Positions 1 to 7,519 are shown, numbered from the stretch's first letter. The stretch: DNA of 11,732 bases from Erysipelotrichaceae bacterium UBA6182 (GCA_002422065.1 DITO01000280.1:1-11732), one strand, 5' to 3'. Made by a program: numbers and translations. Notes: generated from the letters alone by a model not told the origin.

Positions 1-860
1 TTTCAAACCTAATGATGCATGATCCACAAGCCATCAACACAACAGTAGTGAATGAACTTTTAGATCAGCGCAATGTAGCTGTGGATAATCTTTCTAAATA
101 TTTCAACATTAGTGTTAAAAATGAAACAGACAGTACCATTACCATCAGTGTTAATGATCACATTATTCTTTCAAAAGATACAGTTGAGCAAATCAATATG
201 TTCTCACATGAAGATGGGAGTGTTCAACTTCGTTGGCAAACCAATGGAAATTCAATGATGATGACATCAGGTGCAATGAAGGCTAATCTTGATTATATTA
301 ATGGTGAATCAGGTCAAATCAAAGGGATTCCTTATTATCAAAAGCAAATTGATGTGTTAGCACAAACGTTTGCCTCCACAATGAATCAAGCATTTACTAA
401 TAGTGATTCAACTAAGAAAACCTTAATTGAATTTGATGTCAACTCACCTGCAAAAACCATGAAACTATCAGCACAATTTGATCTTAATCCTCGATACATT
501 ATTTCGGATGAGGTAGGGTCTAATAATCTTGATAACACAGCGATTCATCAACTCATTCAAGCTCTTGAACAAGACCAAGACTTTAATGGTTTTAAAGGAT
601 CTTTTTCAGATCATATTGAACAGTATGTTGTCACTTTAGCCCAAGATATTAGTTTCTATGAATCAAGACTTAATGTAAGTATTGCTATTGTTCATGACAT
701 TCAACAACATCGTGATTCCATTAGTGGAGTATCACTTGATGAGGAAGGTGCTGAACTTATGAAGTATGAAAAGGCTTATAAAGCCATCGCAAGACTAATG
801 ACAACCATGGATGAAGCCATTGATATTATTATTAATCGTACCGGACTTGTCGGTCGATAG
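1..860 (+). CDS. flgK: Flagellar hook-associated protein 1 (FlgK), C-terminal part; 5' end outside the window
   Basis: FlgK forms the first junction zone between the flagellar hook and filament outside the cell. The reading frame is open back to base 3, so the ATG at 12 is internal and roughly the first half of the protein is missing. The visible part begins with a segment typical of the FlgK middle region (LLDQRNVAVDNLSKYFNISV). It ends with the diagnostic FlgK C-terminus: a run reading SISGVSLDEEGAELMKYEKAY, then a helix ending DEAIDIIINRTGLVGR. In the family this C-terminal coiled coil packs in the D0/D1 core and carries the export and assembly surface. Its stop overlaps the Shine-Dalgarno sequence of flgL, so the two genes are coupled. 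Identification is firm; only the N-terminus is unseen. Confidence 0.95.
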   Translation, partial: SNLMMHDPQAINTTVVNELLDQRNVAVDNLSKYFNISVKNETDSTITISVNDHIILSKDTVEQINMFSHEDGSVQLRWQTNGNSMMMTSGAMKANLDYINGESGQIKGIPYYQKQIDVLAQTFASTMNQAFTNSDSTKKTLIEFDVNSPAKTMKLSAQFDLNPRYIISDEVGSNNLDNTAIHQLIQALEQDQDFNGFKGSFSDHIEQYVVTLAQDISFYESRLNVSIAIVHDIQQHRDSISGVSLDEEGAELMKYEKAYKAIARLMTTMDEAIDIIINRTGLVGR

Positions 861-872
861 GAGAACTCAATT

Positions 873-1802
873 ATGAGAATTACATCTAAAAATTTACAGA
901 GAACGTATCTAAGAGGACTTAATAGCAATATTAAGAAACTGTCAGATTCAAATGAGCGTCTTAACACAGGGCGTCGTTTTTCAAAGCTTTCTCAAAATGT
1001 GATTGATGGTTCTCGTGCTTTAAATGTAAGAGATCTTCTTGCTCGTAATGAAACCTTCGTTGGTAATGCACACCAAATGCAACTACAACTTTCAAGTCAA
1101 GAAGAAAAAATGATGCAAATACAAACACTTGTTCAAGATGCACAAGAACTTATGACACGGGGTTACTCCGACACAAATAGTGAAGATGATAAATTGATTA
1201 TTGGTAATCAAATGGATTCAATAAAAGAGTCCATCATCCAAATCATTAATTCAAAATCTGTTGATCGTTATACATTTGCATCATTAAGTAATGAAAAACC
1301 GATTTCTAGGGTTGGCTCAGATGTTTTCTTCTATGGACAAAATGTTGACGAGAATGACGGGAGTGTATTTAGTAAAGGATCATTTAATGTAAGCGTAGGT
1401 AACATGATTGATATAGGACAACCTGCAATTGAAGTCTTAGGTCATGGCGTTGATGCTAGTGGGATATCTAATAATCTCATTAAACTTCTTGATCAAATTT
1501 CGACATCAATCTCAACGAGTGATAAGACTCATCAAGGGACATTCGTTACTAAAATGAATGATAAAGCGAATGAACTTCTAATGAGAATTAGTGACATTGG
1601 AATGAAGACAAATTATCTAGAAGCGACAATATCTCGCCTTAGTGATGAGAAAATCTCCTTAACAACTCAGCAAAATAACTTAGAAGCGATCGATTTTGAA
1701 GAAGAAGTCATCTTTAATAAGTCTCATGAAATGGCTTGGCAAATTAGCTTGCAGCTAGGTACTAAAGTACTACCAATGTCTATCTTTGATTTTATGAGGT
1801 AG
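873..1802 (+). CDS. flgL: Flagellar hook-associated protein 3 (FlgL)
   Basis: FlgL (309 aa) is the second hook-filament junction protein and assembles between FlgK and flagellin. The N-terminus has the flagellin-like D0/D1 signature (MRITSKNLQRTYLRGLN, then LSDSNERLNTGRRFSKLSQN). The C-terminus has the matching helix (AIDFEEEVIFNKSHEMAWQI, then SLQLGTKVLPMSIFDFM). These two ends make the paired coiled-coil core, with a variable middle of about 100 residues. The length is near the family norm of about 300 residues. The start is supported by TAGGAG at 858-863, which overlaps the flgK stop. FlgL and flagellin share this fold, but the position after flgK, the MRIT start and the SIFDFM end favour FlgL over Hag. 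Confidence 0.95.
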   Translation: MRITSKNLQRTYLRGLNSNIKKLSDSNERLNTGRRFSKLSQNVIDGSRALNVRDLLARNETFVGNAHQMQLQLSSQEEKMMQIQTLVQDAQELMTRGYSDTNSEDDKLIIGNQMDSIKESIIQIINSKSVDRYTFASLSNEKPISRVGSDVFFYGQNVDENDGSVFSKGSFNVSVGNMIDIGQPAIEVLGHGVDASGISNNLIKLLDQISTSISTSDKTHQGTFVTKMNDKANELLMRISDIGMKTNYLEATISRLSDEKISLTTQQNNLEAIDFEEEVIFNKSHEMAWQISLQLGTKVLPMSIFDFMR

Positions 1803-1806
1803 TTTT

Positions 1807-2250
1807 ATGAAACCATTACTTAAAATAACAACTAAACCGATGAGGATATCAGTCGTTAAACCTGTTAAGGTAGCTCCAGTTCAGCAGCAATCATTCAAAG
1901 AAGTGATAAATAAGACTATTCAAACAAAGGATGAACTTCGTTTATCGCAACCAGTTACAGGAGTTAAAGAATTTGAAAGAAGCAATGAAACACGCAATAC
2001 TCCCATCAATAAGGAACTATCATCATCTAACTTAATTCTTAATAAAATAGCAAATGATGAAGTGAGTGTTAATGTCTTTATTCCTCAAGCATCAACTGCT
2101 AAATATGAGCCTGAATACCTTCTTCAACACCATGATTTTGAAGCTAATGTCTTAAAATATCAAGTAGACCAATACAATGAGATTCGTTTTGAATATACAG
2201 GTGATTTTATATACGTCCCTATCAAATCAGAAACAAACCACGAGGAGTAA
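1807..2250 (+). CDS. DUF6470/YviE-like flagellar-operon protein
   Basis: A 147-aa protein of uncertain molecular role. Its place between flgL and fliW is that of yviE in Bacillus subtilis. The start (PLLKITTKPMRISV) resembles the repeated Ile-Thr-Thr-Pro-rich N-terminus of YviE/DUF6470 proteins. The C-terminal segment (NEIRFEYTGDFIYVPI) resembles the conserved tyrosine- and proline-rich end of that family. The middle is polar and looks unstructured. It is shorter than B. subtilis YviE, which is about 190 aa as I recall. No signal peptide or membrane segment is visible. Translation is probably coupled to flgL through GAGGT at 1796-1800, inside the last codons of that gene. Family assignment rests on weak motifs plus synteny; no function is claimed. 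Confidence 0.65.
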   Translation: MKPLLKITTKPMRISVVKPVKVAPVQQQSFKEVINKTIQTKDELRLSQPVTGVKEFERSNETRNTPINKELSSSNLILNKIANDEVSVNVFIPQASTAKYEPEYLLQHHDFEANVLKYQVDQYNEIRFEYTGDFIYVPIKSETNHEE

Positions 2251-2253
2251 ACC

Positions 2254-2685
2254 ATGATGGAAATTACAAGCAAGTTCTTTGGAGTCACACCGATTCATCC
2301 CGATACTATCGTCACGATGATTCAACCAATCTATGGTTTTGAAGATGCAAAAAGCTATACTATCATCACTGATCAAGAAATAGGGAATAGTATTTTATGG
2401 TTTCAATCCATCGAGCAAACAGAAACATGTTTCATTCTTGCGAATCCTCAAGCTTTTGCTTTAAAAACACCTATTAGTCTATCCTCGGATATTTTAGATT
2501 TATTTCAAGTATCTTCGATTGAAGATCTTGATTTCGCCTACATCATTAATATTAAAGAATCCTTAGAAACGGCTACAGTGAATCTTAAAAGTCCTATCGT
2601 TTTTAATCCAGTCACTAAGAAAGCCGCTCAAATTATCCTTAACGAAGATTTACCACTTCGTGAAAGGTTGACAGTGCCATGTTAG
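2254..2685 (+). CDS. fliW: Flagellar assembly factor FliW, CsrA antagonist
   Basis: FliW (143 aa) is a cytoplasmic protein that, in B. subtilis, binds either flagellin or CsrA. Flagellin secretion frees FliW to sequester CsrA and relieve repression of flagellin translation. Family features are all present: the early PIYGFEDAKSYTII segment (usual form GIPGFE), ILWFQSIEQTETCFILANP, the stretch around FAYIINIKESLETATVNL, KSPIVFNPVTKKAAQIIL, and a short end LPLRERL. Length is typical. GAGGAG at 2242-2247 lies 6 bases before the first ATG and 9 before the second (2257), so the start could be one codon later. It overlaps csrA by 7 bases (2679-2685), which keeps the two partners coupled. Confidence 0.95.
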   Translation: MMEITSKFFGVTPIHPDTIVTMIQPIYGFEDAKSYTIITDQEIGNSILWFQSIEQTETCFILANPQAFALKTPISLSSDILDLFQVSSIEDLDFAYIINIKESLETATVNLKSPIVFNPVTKKAAQIILNEDLPLRERLTVPC

Positions 2686-2921
2686 TACTATCTCGTAAAG
2701 AAAAAGAATCAATCATTATTGGGGATAACATTGAAATTGTTATTCAATCCATTGATAAAGATAATGTAAAGATTGCAATCATTGCTCCTAAAGAAATCAA
2801 AGTGTTTCGTAAGGAACTCATTGAACAAGTAACGAGTGAAAATCAACAAGCAGTTGTCTCTATTGATCGCTCTAAACTTATTTCAATGCTTAATCCCAAG
2901 AAGGACGTAAACGATGAGTGA
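2679..2921 (+). CDS. csrA: Carbon storage regulator CsrA (RNA-binding translational repressor)
   Basis: CsrA is a homodimeric RNA-binding protein that recognises GGA motifs in mRNA leaders, usually blocking ribosome binding. In Firmicutes its best known target is the flagellin mRNA, and FliW antagonises it. The 80-aa product has the classic start MLVLSRKEKESIIIGDNIEI and the core APKEIKVFRKELIEQV. The two RNA-contacting arginines, R6 and R44, are conserved. Residue 43 is Phe and residue 35 is Ile, where E. coli has His43 and Asn35. The C-terminal tail is somewhat longer than in short CsrA proteins. The start codon lies inside the end of fliW. Its own stop overlaps the next start (ATGAGTGA, 2914-2921). 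The usual neighbour hag is absent. Confidence 0.96.
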   Translation: MLVLSRKEKESIIIGDNIEIVIQSIDKDNVKIAIIAPKEIKVFRKELIEQVTSENQQAVVSIDRSKLISMLNPKKDVNDE

Positions 2922-3279
2922 GAAGCGTGGGATTGAAGACTTAACTCATAAGTATGAACTGCTAGAACAATACGAACAACTTTCAATGTTGATGAAAAAT
3001 GAACCCATTGAACAGTGGGAAGCCATTGTAGATCAAAAGAATGATTTAATAACAAAGATTAATCAAGTCAATGTGCATATTGCCCATTTGCCACCACATG
3101 GGGATGATGCAATAAATATAAAAAAAGACATACAAATCAAATTAATGCAAATACAACAACTGGATGCTGAATTAACGCAAATGGCATCACAAGCTAAACA
3201 AGATTTGGTTGCTTCTATGAAGAAGAATAATCAAAACCCAAAGATACAAAAATACATTGCGAATACTAAAGATATTTAA
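2914..3279 (+). CDS. Hypothetical helical protein in flagellar operon, possible FliT/FlgN-type chaperone
   Basis: I do not recognise this 121-aa protein from sequence alone. It is polar, rich in Gln, Lys, Asp and Ile, and predicted by eye to be almost wholly alpha-helical. A first helical region spans residues 8-55 (with LLEQYEQLSMLMKNEPIEQW then EAIVDQKNDLITKINQVNV). A short break follows at HLPPHGDD (about 58-65), then a second long helix. Cys, signal peptide and membrane segments are absent. The pattern of a small helical hairpin with 'E-W-E-x-I-x-x-x-K-x-x-L-I' resembles FliT- and FlgN-type export chaperones. It sits just before fliD, whose partner is FliT in other bacteria. It starts inside csrA, with AAGGA at 2901-2905 as ribosome binding site. 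The gene is certainly real; the chaperone role is inference. Confidence 0.8.
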   Translation: MSEKRGIEDLTHKYELLEQYEQLSMLMKNEPIEQWEAIVDQKNDLITKINQVNVHIAHLPPHGDDAINIKKDIQIKLMQIQQLDAELTQMASQAKQDLVASMKKNNQNPKIQKYIANTKDI

Positions 3280-3303
3280 TTTTAATGAAGGAGGGAAGAT
3301 AAG

Positions 3304-5682
3304 GTGTACATAAATAATAACCGCAATTCGATGAATGCTGCTCCTAGAGGAACTCTAGGATTAGCCACTGGAATGGATAGTGAATCTGTCATTAATGGTA
3401 TGCTACAGCCAACACGTTATAAGATTGATAAGCAACTTGGTTTAAAGCAGCAAATCCAATGGAAACAAGATCAGTATCGCTCGTTCATTACTAAACTCAA
3501 TGGACTCCAACAAAAATATCTTTCTTTTCAAAATCCCTCTAGTAATCTTCTTTCAACATCATTTTACAGTCGTAAATTAGTCACTTCATCTTCGAGTAAA
3601 GTTAGCGCAACTGCTAATCAATTTGCACCTTCAAATGTAACGATAGATCGTGTGACTCAGCTTGCTCAACCGACTGTATTAAAAGGACTTCAAAACATTA
3701 CTCGAGATATTCGCTTGACTGTCAATGAATCTTCACTAAGTGCACAAAATGAGATAAATGTAACCTTAGATGGGGTCACTAAAAAGATTAGTTTTAGTGG
3801 TGGAAATCATGATTCAGTGATATCACAACTTAACTCACAACTATCCAATGCTTTTGGAGGTGCAGTGACTATTGGTTTAGACGGTACAGTAAATGCCAAT
3901 AACCATCGTCAAGTCACATTGAGTGGTCAAGCTTCTGTTCTAACGGGCTTAGGTCTTTCTGGTACAACTTCAAACTTTGTTCGTATGGATGCGTCCTTAG
4001 GAAGTATTAACACACAACAACCTCTTTTAGGTGAAGCACACACTATCACCATTAACGGGGTTGATGTATCCTTTAAATCTACTGATACCATTTCTTCAGT
4101 ACTCAATTCTATTAACCGTAGTGAAGCAGGGGTTACTGCATCCTACTCTACCATCACTGATGCATTTGAATTAACTTCAAAGGTATCAGGTTCTGGGGTT
4201 GGAATAAGTATCGCTGATAAAGTAGGGAACTTTACCCAATCCATGTTTAATACTGGTTCCACATCGTCTGTGCAATCAAAGCGAATGGTGATGACTTCTC
4301 CATTATTAAGCACGGGTGTAACTGATCCTTTAGATTACACATTATCCTTTGAAATCATGGTGGATAGTGTTAATCAATCATTCACATTACCAACATTACC
4401 TGAAGGTGAAGAATATGATTTAGAAAAAGCAGTGACTGCTTTAAATACACTTCTTAGTCAAAGAAGTAGTACAAGTGATATTCAATTATCAGTTTCAGGG
4501 GTTAATCAACTAAGTCTAACTTCTCCAACTAAGCTTGTCTCATTTAGTGCAGGGAGTGGTTTACATTCCGATTTAGGTTTTGAACTACAAACTAATGAAA
4601 TCCAAGATACAACCACACTTGAAAATATAAGTCTAACAGGGAAGCTCACAGTTAATGGAGTTGTAAGTACTTTTGATTCAAGTAGTACTGTGGCTGATTT
4701 AAAAGCATTTCTACAAGCTAATGATGTTACTCTTAATATCACAGATCATTCATTTGATTTGTCATCACTTTCATCATTGAACTTAAGTGGAGATATGGTC
4801 TCTAGTCTCTTTGGAGTGTCACAAGTGTCCTTAAATCAATCAATAGGAACTGCAACAGTAGTTGATGGTCGCAATGCAGTATTAAGCGTCAATGGCACGA
4901 CAATTGAGCGCAACAGTAATTCCTTTGAAGTTAATGGCTATCGTTTAAACATAAGTGCCACAAGTGATGAAGCAATCACAATATCATCCACAAACAATGT
5001 GGATGAGACACTGAATACCATAAAAGCATTTATTGGTGAGTACAATGAATTCATTGATGAAATTCATCGTGTTACTCAAGAAAAGACAGAATTCAGAGAT
5101 TATCCTCCTTTAACTGAGGCTCAAAAAGGGGAAATGAGTGAGAATGAGATTAAGATTTGGGAAGAGAAAGCAAAAACTGGTTTACTTCGAAGTGATCGCA
5201 CATTAACATCAATTGTTTCTTCACTTCGTCAAATCATGTTCAATCGTCCTGATGGTTCAAGTATTTCATTGTCAGATATTGGTATAACTTCAGGTAACTA
5301 TGCAACAAGAGGAAAACTTACGATTGATGAAGCTAAGCTAAGAAGTAGTCTTGAAGATAACAATGAAGCAGTGACCACGTTATTTGCACATAGTCAAAGT
5401 GGAATAGCTCAACAAATTGATAAAGTTATGAAAGGTGCTATCCAAACATCAAGTACTAATCCTGGTAGTTTGGTTCGCTTAGCAGGAATGATAAATACTT
5501 CAAGTGTGATTAAGAACCAGTTGTCCGAACAAATGACGGCCATTGATAAAGTTATAGCAAACCTTAATAGAACATACGACGCACAGAAAGAAAGGTATTG
5601 GAGACAGTTTAGTCGCCTTGAATCCGTCATCAGTAAGATGAATGCTCAAAGCACTTGGTTGTCACAACAGACAGGAATGTAA
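3304..5682 (+). CDS. fliD: Flagellar filament cap / hook-associated protein 2 (FliD)
   Basis: FliD forms the cap at the filament tip and promotes flagellin folding there. The N-terminal signature GLATGMDSESVINGML (residues 19-34) is followed by the conserved basic helix with WKQDQYRSFITKL. Around residues 246-304 there is a flagellin hook IN-type motif (HTITINGVDVSF, then SVLNSINRSEAGVTASY). The C-terminus has the family helix ending RLESVISKMNAQSTWLSQQ. At 792 aa it is much longer than B. subtilis FliD (about 500 aa). The extra length lies in the Ser/Thr-rich exposed middle, which appears to hold several beta-domains. The start is GTG, set by AAGGAGG at 3288-3294, nine bases upstream. This is the only gene of the operon with a real gap (24 bases) before it. 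Confidence 0.95.
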   Translation: MYINNNRNSMNAAPRGTLGLATGMDSESVINGMLQPTRYKIDKQLGLKQQIQWKQDQYRSFITKLNGLQQKYLSFQNPSSNLLSTSFYSRKLVTSSSSKVSATANQFAPSNVTIDRVTQLAQPTVLKGLQNITRDIRLTVNESSLSAQNEINVTLDGVTKKISFSGGNHDSVISQLNSQLSNAFGGAVTIGLDGTVNANNHRQVTLSGQASVLTGLGLSGTTSNFVRMDASLGSINTQQPLLGEAHTITINGVDVSFKSTDTISSVLNSINRSEAGVTASYSTITDAFELTSKVSGSGVGISIADKVGNFTQSMFNTGSTSSVQSKRMVMTSPLLSTGVTDPLDYTLSFEIMVDSVNQSFTLPTLPEGEEYDLEKAVTALNTLLSQRSSTSDIQLSVSGVNQLSLTSPTKLVSFSAGSGLHSDLGFELQTNEIQDTTTLENISLTGKLTVNGVVSTFDSSSTVADLKAFLQANDVTLNITDHSFDLSSLSSLNLSGDMVSSLFGVSQVSLNQSIGTATVVDGRNAVLSVNGTTIERNSNSFEVNGYRLNISATSDEAITISSTNNVDETLNTIKAFIGEYNEFIDEIHRVTQEKTEFRDYPPLTEAQKGEMSENEIKIWEEKAKTGLLRSDRTLTSIVSSLRQIMFNRPDGSSISLSDIGITSGNYATRGKLTIDEAKLRSSLEDNNEAVTTLFAHSQSGIAQQIDKVMKGAIQTSSTNPGSLVRLAGMINTSSVIKNQLSEQMTAIDKVIANLNRTYDAQKERYWRQFSRLESVISKMNAQSTWLSQQTGM

Positions 5683-5684
5683 CC

Positions 5685-6068
5685 ATGAATAATGCATATC
5701 TCAATTATCAAAGCCAATCCATTCAAACAATGACACAAGGGGAAATGATTAATGCTTTGTTTGAAGGGTTGATCAAGAACTGTAACTTTGCGATAGCTTA
5801 TATGGAAAGTAAAAACTATGCAAGTTGTCACATGTCGATCGTGAAAGCACAAGACATTGTTCTATATCTAGCATCAACCTTAAACCCTAAGATTGAAGTA
5901 AGTCAAAATCTATTTTCAATGTATGATTACTTTGGAGCACAACTTGTGGATGCGAATGTGAAGAAAGAACCTTCTTATATTCAAACGATCTTGCCTATGA
6001 TTGAAGAACTTAAACAAACTTTCTCTCAAGCTGATCGCATTTCACGAGCGAATAACGCAAGTAAATAA
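5685..6068 (+). CDS. fliS: Flagellin export chaperone FliS
   Basis: FliS (127 aa from this start) is a cytoplasmic four-helix chaperone that binds the disordered C-terminus of flagellin and delivers it to the type III export gate. Diagnostic segments are NAYLNYQSQSIQTMTQGEMI (family form AYxxxxVxTASPxELI), ALFEGLIKNCNFAIAYM, IVKAQDIVLYLASTLNP, and the YDYFGAQLVDANVKK stretch. The ATG at 5685 was chosen because AGGA at 5673-5676 sits eight bases upstream. It also gives the usual N-terminus, whereas an in-frame TTG at 5655 would extend ten codons back into fliD without a good binding site. The gene starts two bases after the fliD stop and is the last of the operon, followed by a terminator. No fliT follows it, unlike in B. 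subtilis. Confidence 0.95.
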   Translation: MNNAYLNYQSQSIQTMTQGEMINALFEGLIKNCNFAIAYMESKNYASCHMSIVKAQDIVLYLASTLNPKIEVSQNLFSMYDYFGAQLVDANVKKEPSYIQTILPMIEELKQTFSQADRISRANNASK

Positions 6069-6089
6069 CTAAATATATAGATGAATTAT

Positions 6090-6118
6090 TAACCACATAA
6101 AAATGTGGTTATTTTTCT
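6090..6118 (+). terminator. Intrinsic terminator of the flagellar operon
   Basis: AACCACAT (6091-6098) pairs perfectly with ATGTGGTT (6103-6110) across an AAAA loop. One more T-A pair extends the stem to 6090/6111. A T-rich run (TTTTTCTT) follows at 6112-6119. It lies 22 bases after the fliS stop and its T-run leads straight into the -35 of the next promoter. Confidence 0.9.
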
Positions 6119-6147
6119 TGACAATAGTGTATGCCACACACTATAAT
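6118..6147 (+). promoter_or_regulatory. Sigma-A-type promoter of the padR operon
   Basis: A perfect -35 TTGACA (6118-6123) and a perfect -10 TATAAT (6142-6147) are separated by 18 bases. This would be an intrinsically strong promoter, which fits a unit held down by a repressor. The -35 begins within the T-tract of the upstream terminator. Confidence 0.88.
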
Positions 6148-6153
6148 GTGTAT
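6124..6153. promoter_or_regulatory. Candidate PadR operator: inverted and direct repeats over the promoter
   Basis: ATAGTGT (6124-6130) and ACACTAT (6138-6144) form a perfect 7-bp inverted repeat with a 7-base spacer. It fills the gap between -35 and -10 and runs into the -10. A second inverted repeat, ACACA (6136-6140) / TGTGT (6147-6151), brackets the -10. The hexamer GTGTAT occurs at 6127 and again at 6148, exactly 21 bp apart, or about two helical turns. PadR-family repressors commonly autoregulate through AT-rich dyads of this kind. The repeats are seen directly; binding by the adjacent PadR is inferred. Confidence 0.65.
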
Positions 6154-6169
6154 AACAGGTGGTGATGAT

Positions 6170-6505
6170 ATGAAAGAGTTAATAGAAAGTTATTTTTTAG
6201 AATTACGTCGAGGGGTGTTAATCTTAGGAGTGCTTAGTCAATTAGCCAATAAAGAATATGGTTACTCACTCATTCAAAAACTACAGGATAATCACTTTGA
6301 GATTGAAGCAGGAACACTCTATCCGCTACTACGTCGGCTTGAGAAACAAGGACTATTAGAAAGTTCATGGGAACTTATCGAGAATCGACCAAGAAGGTAT
6401 TATCAGATTAGTGAACAAGGAGTCATTCTGTACGAACAGCTCAAGAAAGAATACTTTGATATGAATGCAATTATTAGTCAACTTACACAAGGAGAAAGAA
6501 CATGA
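6170..6505 (+). CDS. PadR-family transcriptional regulator
   Basis: A 111-aa PadR-type winged-helix repressor. The DNA-binding domain spans about residues 14-86: LRRGVLILGVLSQL, YGYSLIQKLQ, the recognition-helix region IEAGTLYPLLRRLEKQGLLES, then the wing (RPRRYYQISEQG). A short C-terminal dimerisation helix follows, as in the small PadR subfamily. The start at 6170 is chosen because AGGTGG (6157-6162) is correctly spaced. The in-frame ATG at 6131 lies inside the promoter, upstream of the expected transcript start. The stop overlaps the next gene by four bases (ATGA), so the pair is co-translated. Small PadR proteins paired with HAAS/DUF1700 membrane proteins are a recurrent Firmicutes arrangement. 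The inducing signal cannot be read from the sequence. Confidence 0.93.
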   Translation: MKELIESYFLELRRGVLILGVLSQLANKEYGYSLIQKLQDNHFEIEAGTLYPLLRRLEKQGLLESSWELIENRPRRYYQISEQGVILYEQLKKEYFDMNAIISQLTQGERT

Positions 6506-7479
6506 AAAACGTTGAAATTTATGTTTCTGAAGTCGTCAAGTATCTCCCTCGTCAACTTAGAGACGAAGTTAAAACAGAGCTATTATCTCAAATTATGGAT
6601 ATGGTTGAAGAATCAGAAGGAGATGAGAAAGCTGTTAATGCTATCTTAGAAAGCATGGGTTCACCTAAAACATTAGCGGATCGCTATCTCAATAAAGAAA
6701 AGAGTTTAATTGGTCCTCGATACTATGATACATACATGATGATTGTAAAGATTGTGATGTTTGCATTAGCAATAGCCTTTTCAGTCACATTTGCAATTAA
6801 GTTAATATTTTCAGATAACTTTACCTTCTGGATGATTCTTGAATATCCAATGTCACTATTAAATGCTGCCATCATGGGATTTGCATATGTCACCATCATC
6901 TTTGCATTTATTGAGAGAAATCAAGTTAAAACAGATGACATCGACTTGAATCAAAAACCTTGGACCATTGTTGATCTTCCTAAAGAAAGCATTGATTCCC
7001 CAACTCATCGTTTTGAGAACATTTTTGAAATTGGCCAAGTGACCATCTTGATGTTTGTTATTAATTTTCAACCTCAACTGATTGGTATTTATAGCTCAAT
7101 AGTTAATCAAGGAGAAACTACTTGGACTGTTACCCCTCTATTAAATGAGATAACACGTGGTTCTTGGATTATCTGGGTTAATGCCTGGCTTATTATGCTA
7201 TTGATTAGTGGGGTTATCAAAGCAATCTTTCGTTTAGGAAAGAAGCAAAGATTGTTGTATTCATCACTCTTTGAATTCATTGCCTTAGTCATCTTTATGT
7301 TCATCGTGATCACTCAAAAGGTTATCGTTGACAATGTTGCAGGACTTATTGCTCCAGGAAATGCATCTTTTGAACAACTGGTGAATAGAGGTTCATTGGT
7401 GTTGTTGATTGTGATTCTCACATTAAGTCTCTTTGAAATCATTCGAAAAGTCCTCAAAGCCATTAAGCTTACAACGTGA
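6502..7479 (+). CDS. HAAS-domain (DUF1700-like) multi-pass membrane protein
   Basis: A 325-aa protein. The N-terminal cytoplasmic domain (about residues 1-66) matches the HAAS/DUF1700 pattern: VSEVVKYLPRQLRDEVKTEL, then AVNAILESMGSPKTLADRYL. A six-segment membrane part is judged by eye at about 79-103, 112-138, 175-198, 221-243, 252-276 and 297-316. A hydrophilic loop (139-172) separates segments 2 and 3. In the family, HAAS domains are thought to act as signalling or partner-binding modules beside PadR regulators; the exact activity is not established here. AAGGAG at 6489-6494 and the ATGA overlap with padR indicate coupled expression. The membrane part is not one I recognise, and no catalytic motif is visible. 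Confidence 0.85.
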   Translation: MKNVEIYVSEVVKYLPRQLRDEVKTELLSQIMDMVEESEGDEKAVNAILESMGSPKTLADRYLNKEKSLIGPRYYDTYMMIVKIVMFALAIAFSVTFAIKLIFSDNFTFWMILEYPMSLLNAAIMGFAYVTIIFAFIERNQVKTDDIDLNQKPWTIVDLPKESIDSPTHRFENIFEIGQVTILMFVINFQPQLIGIYSSIVNQGETTWTVTPLLNEITRGSWIIWVNAWLIMLLISGVIKAIFRLGKKQRLLYSSLFEFIALVIFMFIVITQKVIVDNVAGLIAPGNASFEQLVNRGSLVLLIVILTLSLFEIIRKVLKAIKLTT

Positions 7480-7503
7480 TAGAAAATATCACGTTTTTCT
7501 TTA
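7473..7503 (+). terminator. Intrinsic terminator overlapping the stop codon of the HAAS gene
   Basis: AACGTGATA (7473-7481) pairs perfectly with TATCACGTT (7487-7495) across a GAAAA loop, followed by a T-rich tract to 7503. The stem includes the TGA stop at 7477-7479, so the last codons of the gene form part of the terminator. Confidence 0.9.
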
Positions 7504-7519
7504 ATGCGCTACATAAAGG

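Noticed and set aside
873..1802. Flagellin (Hag) as identity of the second gene
   Set aside because: The fold is shared, but the gene follows flgK directly and both ends fit FlgL better.
5655..5684. TTG start extending FliS by ten residues into fliD
   Set aside because: No suitable ribosome binding site, and the added residues are not family-like; the ATG at 5685 fits.
6131..6169. In-frame upstream ATG that would extend PadR by 13 residues
   Set aside because: It lies between the -35 and -10 of the promoter and lacks a ribosome binding site; the ATG at 6170 has one and gives the normal family N-terminus.
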